Of a DNA stretch of 7,867 nt, positions 5,571 to 7,867 are shown one piece after another. The translations under genes were made by a program, and so were the position numbers. How positions within the stretch are numbered: position 1 is the first letter of the stretch; every line of letters starts with the position of its first letter. The stretch comes from Chloroflexota bacterium. GTDB taxonomy: Bacteria; Chloroflexota; Limnocylindria; Limnocylindrales; Limnocylindraceae. The notes beneath the pieces are model-generated. The model was not told the origin of the DNA, ran no database searches, and saw nothing but the letters and a program-made list of their open reading frames with translations. The DNA lies in NCBI GenBank assembly GCA_016463555.1, contig JAEMRB010000047.1, forward strand, positions 1 through 7,867, given 5' to 3'.

Positions 5571-6152
5571 TCACGTTGCCTCGGTGCGTTCCAAGAGATC
5601 TACGCAGCTATCGCCGTAGATCAGCGTTCGCACACATCGTAGTCCTTCAGGGAGCGCTAGGGGAAGGTTGCCCGGTCGCGTGCGCCCAGTGAGCGCAAGG
5701 AGCCCCTCGTCGGCGAGCGGGCCACCAGGGGCTGCACAGCGTGCCAGGATCCCCTCCGCCAGCGCCGCGTCGTCGTAGGGAGGATCGGCAACGATCAGAT
5801 CGAAGGGGGCGCCTGGCGCGTCGAGAGCCAGCAGCACATCGGCGCCCTGGAGTGTTGCCCGCTCCGTGAGCTTGAGCCTCGCCAGATTCGCTTGAATGAT
5901 TGCCACAGCGTCGCGTGAGCGCTCAACAAAGAGCGCGTGAACGGCGCCGCGGCTCAGCGCCTCAATGCCGACCGCGCCACTCCCCGCGCAGAGATCGGCG
6001 AATCTCGCCCCAACGATTCGTGGCTCAAGCACCCCAAAGAGCGACTCACGCACTCGATCGGTCATCGGACGGGTACCGGCTGGCGGCACCGCGATGCGTC
6101 GACCGCGGTGGTCGCCGGCAATGATTCGGAGGGTTCCCCCCGGCGCGGTCAT
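5571..6152 (-). CDS. rsmD: 16S rRNA (guanine-966-N2)-methyltransferase RsmD
   Basis: RsmD uses S-adenosylmethionine to methylate N2 of G966 in helix 31 of 16S rRNA during small-subunit assembly. The 193-residue protein matches the family length. It opens with RIIAGDHRGRRIAVP at 9-23 and RPMTDRVRESLFGVL at 28-42, both RsmD-specific. The Rossmann-fold SAM site follows as FADLCAGSGAVGIEALSRGA at 51-70. Glu77 in FVERS is the likely ribose-binding acid. The catalytic motif DPPY is at 123-126, typical of N2-guanine and N6-adenine methylases. The ATG overlaps the recG stop as ATGA and has only a weak upstream purine run, so coupling to recG is likely. The recG-rsmD-coaD order is common in several phyla. 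Confidence 0.96.
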   Translation of the reverse strand: MTAPGGTLRIIAGDHRGRRIAVPPAGTRPMTDRVRESLFGVLEPRIVGARFADLCAGSGAVGIEALSRGAVHALFVERSRDAVAIIQANLARLKLTERATLQGADVLLALDAPGAPFDLIVADPPYDDAALAEGILARCAAPGGPLADEGLLALTGRTRPGNLPLALPEGLRCVRTLIYGDSCVDLLERTEAT

Positions 6153-7867
6153 ACCGGCGCGCTCTCGGTCAGCGCCGCGCCGGTCGCCCGACCAATCGGC
6201 CAGCCGCGTGCATACGACTGAACGAGGAGCGCCGCCTCGCCCTCTGCCTCCCCGCGCTGATCAAGCAGTTGCTCGGCCTCCGTTCGCGCAACAAGAGCGA
6301 GGGCGCGGTCCTCGGCGCGTGCCAGCGTTGCGATGCGCAACGGCGGGAGGCCACTCTGCGACGTCCCGAGGACACTCCCCTCCCCGCGCAGCGCGATGTC
6401 TTGCTCTGCGAGCAGGAACCCGTCACGGGTTGACTCGATCGCCTGAAGCCGCGCCGCGGCTACCTCGTCATCACTGTCGCTCACCAGAATGCACCACCCC
6501 TTATCACCACCGCGGCCGACACGACCACGCAGCTGATGCAGCGTGGCCAAGCCAAAACGCTCCGCCTCGAGGATCACCATGACACTGGCGGCTGGCACAT
6601 CAACGCCCACCTCAATCACCGTGGTGCCGACGAGCACGTCGGATTCACCGGCAACAAATGCCTGCATGGCGACGGTGCGCTCCGCTGCACGCTGTTGCCC
6701 GTGAACGACGCCGATACGGCGATGCGGCAGGCGCTCGCGGAGTAGTTCCGCCTGGGCCTCAACCCCCGTTGCGCTACCGGCGTCGAGATCGTCATCGAAG
6801 GTGGTCCCCTGCTCCGGCTCGCCGCCTGAGTCGGCATCGGCAATGCGCGGGACGACCACAAAGGTCTGTCGTCCAGCGGCCGCCTCTTCATCCACAAAGG
6901 TCCAGACGCGCTCCAGATCGGCGCTGGTGCGGATCGCAGTGCGGATCGGCTGGCGCCCTGCAGGGAGCTCTCGCAGCTCCGAAGAGGCAACGTCGGCATA
7001 GAGGAGCTGCGCGATGGTGCGAGGGATCGGCGTTGCGGTCATCAGGAGCAGGTGTGGCTCACGTGATGCCTTGGAGAGGAGCTTCGCCCGCTCCTCCACA
7101 CCGAAGCGGTGTTGCTCGTCAACGACGACGAGGCCGAGTGAGGCGAACTGCGTCCCCTCAGCGAAGAGGGCGTGCGTGCCGATGACCAGCGCTGCGCGGC
7201 CACTAGCAGCCGCTGTGCGCGCCGCTCGGCGTTCGGCGACAGGCGCTCCGCCCAACACCAGCGCCACCTCAATGCCGAGTGGGGCGAGGAGTCGCTTCGC
7301 CGTCGCAGCGTGCTGACGGGCCAACAGTTCTGTCGGTGCCAGGAGGGCGCTCTGATGCCCAGCGGCCGCCGTGGCGGCAGCGGCAACGAAGGCGACCGCA
7401 GTCTTACCGGTGCCCACATCGCCCTGCAGGAGGCGCAGCATCGGCGACCCCGTCGCAAGGTCGGCAAGGATCTCGTCAATTGCACGCCGCTGATCACCCG
7501 TCCACGGTGTCTTGCTTTTTGATGTGGCTCCGCCGATACCGCCCAAGATTGCGGACTCGATCGTGGCCCGTTCCGTCTTGGTTGACTTAATGCTGAATGC
7601 ACCACCACCGGCGCGCCGCCGACTGCGATGCACGAGCGCGATCTGCACCGCGAGCAGCTCATCAAAGGCGAGGCGGCGTAGTGCCGTATCTCGAAGGTCA
7701 AACTCCTCTGGCCAGTGCAGCGCCTCAATTGCCTGCGCGAGCGGCAGGAGCCCGTTACGTGAGAGCACCGCCTCCGGTAGCGGATCAACAAGGTCGGCGC
7801 CGAACTCGTCTAGGAGTGCCCGTACCGCCCGACGCAGGCTCAGCGCCGTTACGCCACGGGTCAGCCG
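6149..7867 (-). CDS. recG: ATP-dependent DNA helicase RecG (N-terminus cut by the right edge)
   Basis: RecG remodels stalled replication forks and branch-migrates Holliday junctions. The frame is open from the window edge to the TGA at 6149, giving 572 visible residues. The missing part is most of the N-terminal wedge domain. The GTG at 7768 is internal, because the frame upstream stays open and reads as family-like sequence (DLVDPLPEAVLSRNGLLPL). Counting from the edge, Walker A GDVGTGKT is at 149-156, the DEQH box at 250-253, and TATPIPRT at 277-284. The helicase C domain follows with GVDVPAASVMV, QLRGRVGRG, and the RecG-specific tail DIALRGEGSVLGTSQSGLP. A Gly/Asp-rich insertion of roughly 15-20 residues at about 345-370 separates two helicase-C strands. 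It looks like a surface loop. The stop overlaps the rsmD start by 4 bases. Confidence 0.97.
   Translation of the reverse strand, partial: RLTRGVTALSLRRAVRALLDEFGADLVDPLPEAVLSRNGLLPLAQAIEALHWPEEFDLRDTALRRLAFDELLAVQIALVHRSRRRAGGGAFSIKSTKTERATIESAILGGIGGATSKSKTPWTGDQRRAIDEILADLATGSPMLRLLQGDVGTGKTAVAFVAAAATAAAGHQSALLAPTELLARQHAATAKRLLAPLGIEVALVLGGAPVAERRAARTAAASGRAALVIGTHALFAEGTQFASLGLVVVDEQHRFGVEERAKLLSKASREPHLLLMTATPIPRTIAQLLYADVASSELRELPAGRQPIRTAIRTSADLERVWTFVDEEAAAGRQTFVVVPRIADADSGGEPEQGTTFDDDLDAGSATGVEAQAELLRERLPHRRIGVVHGQQRAAERTVAMQAFVAGESDVLVGTTVIEVGVDVPAASVMVILEAERFGLATLHQLRGRVGRGGDKGWCILVSDSDDEVAAARLQAIESTRDGFLLAEQDIALRGEGSVLGTSQSGLPPLRIATLARAEDRALALVARTEAEQLLDQRGEAEGEAALLVQSYARGWPIGRATGAALTESAPV

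Noticed and set aside
4598..5692. A 364-codon plus-strand open frame antisense to the DUF177 gene, coaD and the end of rsmD
   Set aside because: It covers three well-recognised genes on the other strand, its protein resembles no family I know, and long antisense frames are expected in GC-rich DNA with few stop codons.
7766..7768. GTG at 7768 as the true recG start
   Set aside because: The frame is open to the window edge and the 33 codons upstream read like RecG. A start here would delete the wedge domain the enzyme needs.
7042..7791. A 249-codon minus-strand frame inside recG
   Set aside because: It is a frame-shifted reading of recG. The correct frame carries all helicase motifs without interruption.

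Overview
This is an ordinary, densely packed chromosomal housekeeping region. All ten genes lie on the minus strand. In transcription order (right to left) they are recG (5' end cut off by the window edge), rsmD, coaD, a DUF177/YceD gene, rpmF, plsX, nusB, acpP, rnc and smc (3' half cut off by the left edge). I see no mobile element, CRISPR array, tRNA, rRNA, toxin-antitoxin pair or defence gene, and no plus-strand gene I can support. I do not find a previously undescribed system here.

The DNA is GC-rich, and most proteins are rich in Ala and Arg and poor in Lys. The bacterial Shine-Dalgarno consensus is present before smc, acpP and coaD. The order rsmD-coaD-DUF177-rpmF-plsX-(...)-acpP-rnc-smc is a known bacterial core neighbourhood. 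Here nusB sits between plsX and acpP, and fabD and fabG, which occupy that slot in Bacillus-type operons, are absent. This layout and composition suggest Chloroflexota (perhaps a compact-genome lineage such as Limnocylindria) more than Actinomycetota, but that is inference. Only a phylogeny of SMC or RecG would settle it.

Layout: 7867-6149 recG, replication-fork rescue helicase. 6152-5571 rsmD, 16S rRNA methylase, overlapping recG by 4 bases. 5557-5042 coaD, CoA synthesis. 5038-4499 DUF177 and 4445-4242 rpmF (bL32), with a 53-base gap between them that holds a small hairpin. 4235-3189 plsX, phospholipid synthesis entry. 3187-2708 nusB, rRNA antitermination. 2711-2466 acpP, acyl carrier protein, overlapping nusB by 4 bases. 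A gap of about 80 bases with two short GC-rich hairpins. 2384-1665 rnc, RNase III. 1668-1 smc, chromosome condensin, overlapping rnc by 4 bases.

The genes link two themes. One is ribosome and rRNA production (RsmD, DUF177, bL32, NusB, RNase III). The other is CoA, ACP and phospholipid supply (CoaD gives CoA, the donor of the ACP phosphopantetheine arm; PlsX uses acyl-ACP). RecG and SMC, which maintain the chromosome, sit at the two ends. Gaps are 1 to 13 bases or 4-base overlaps except at two places, so most of the block is probably cotranscribed and translationally coupled. The sequence points worth checking are an Ala where RNase III normally has a metal-binding Asp, altered conserved motifs in PlsX, and a lysine-free stretch of 289 residues in the SMC arm.
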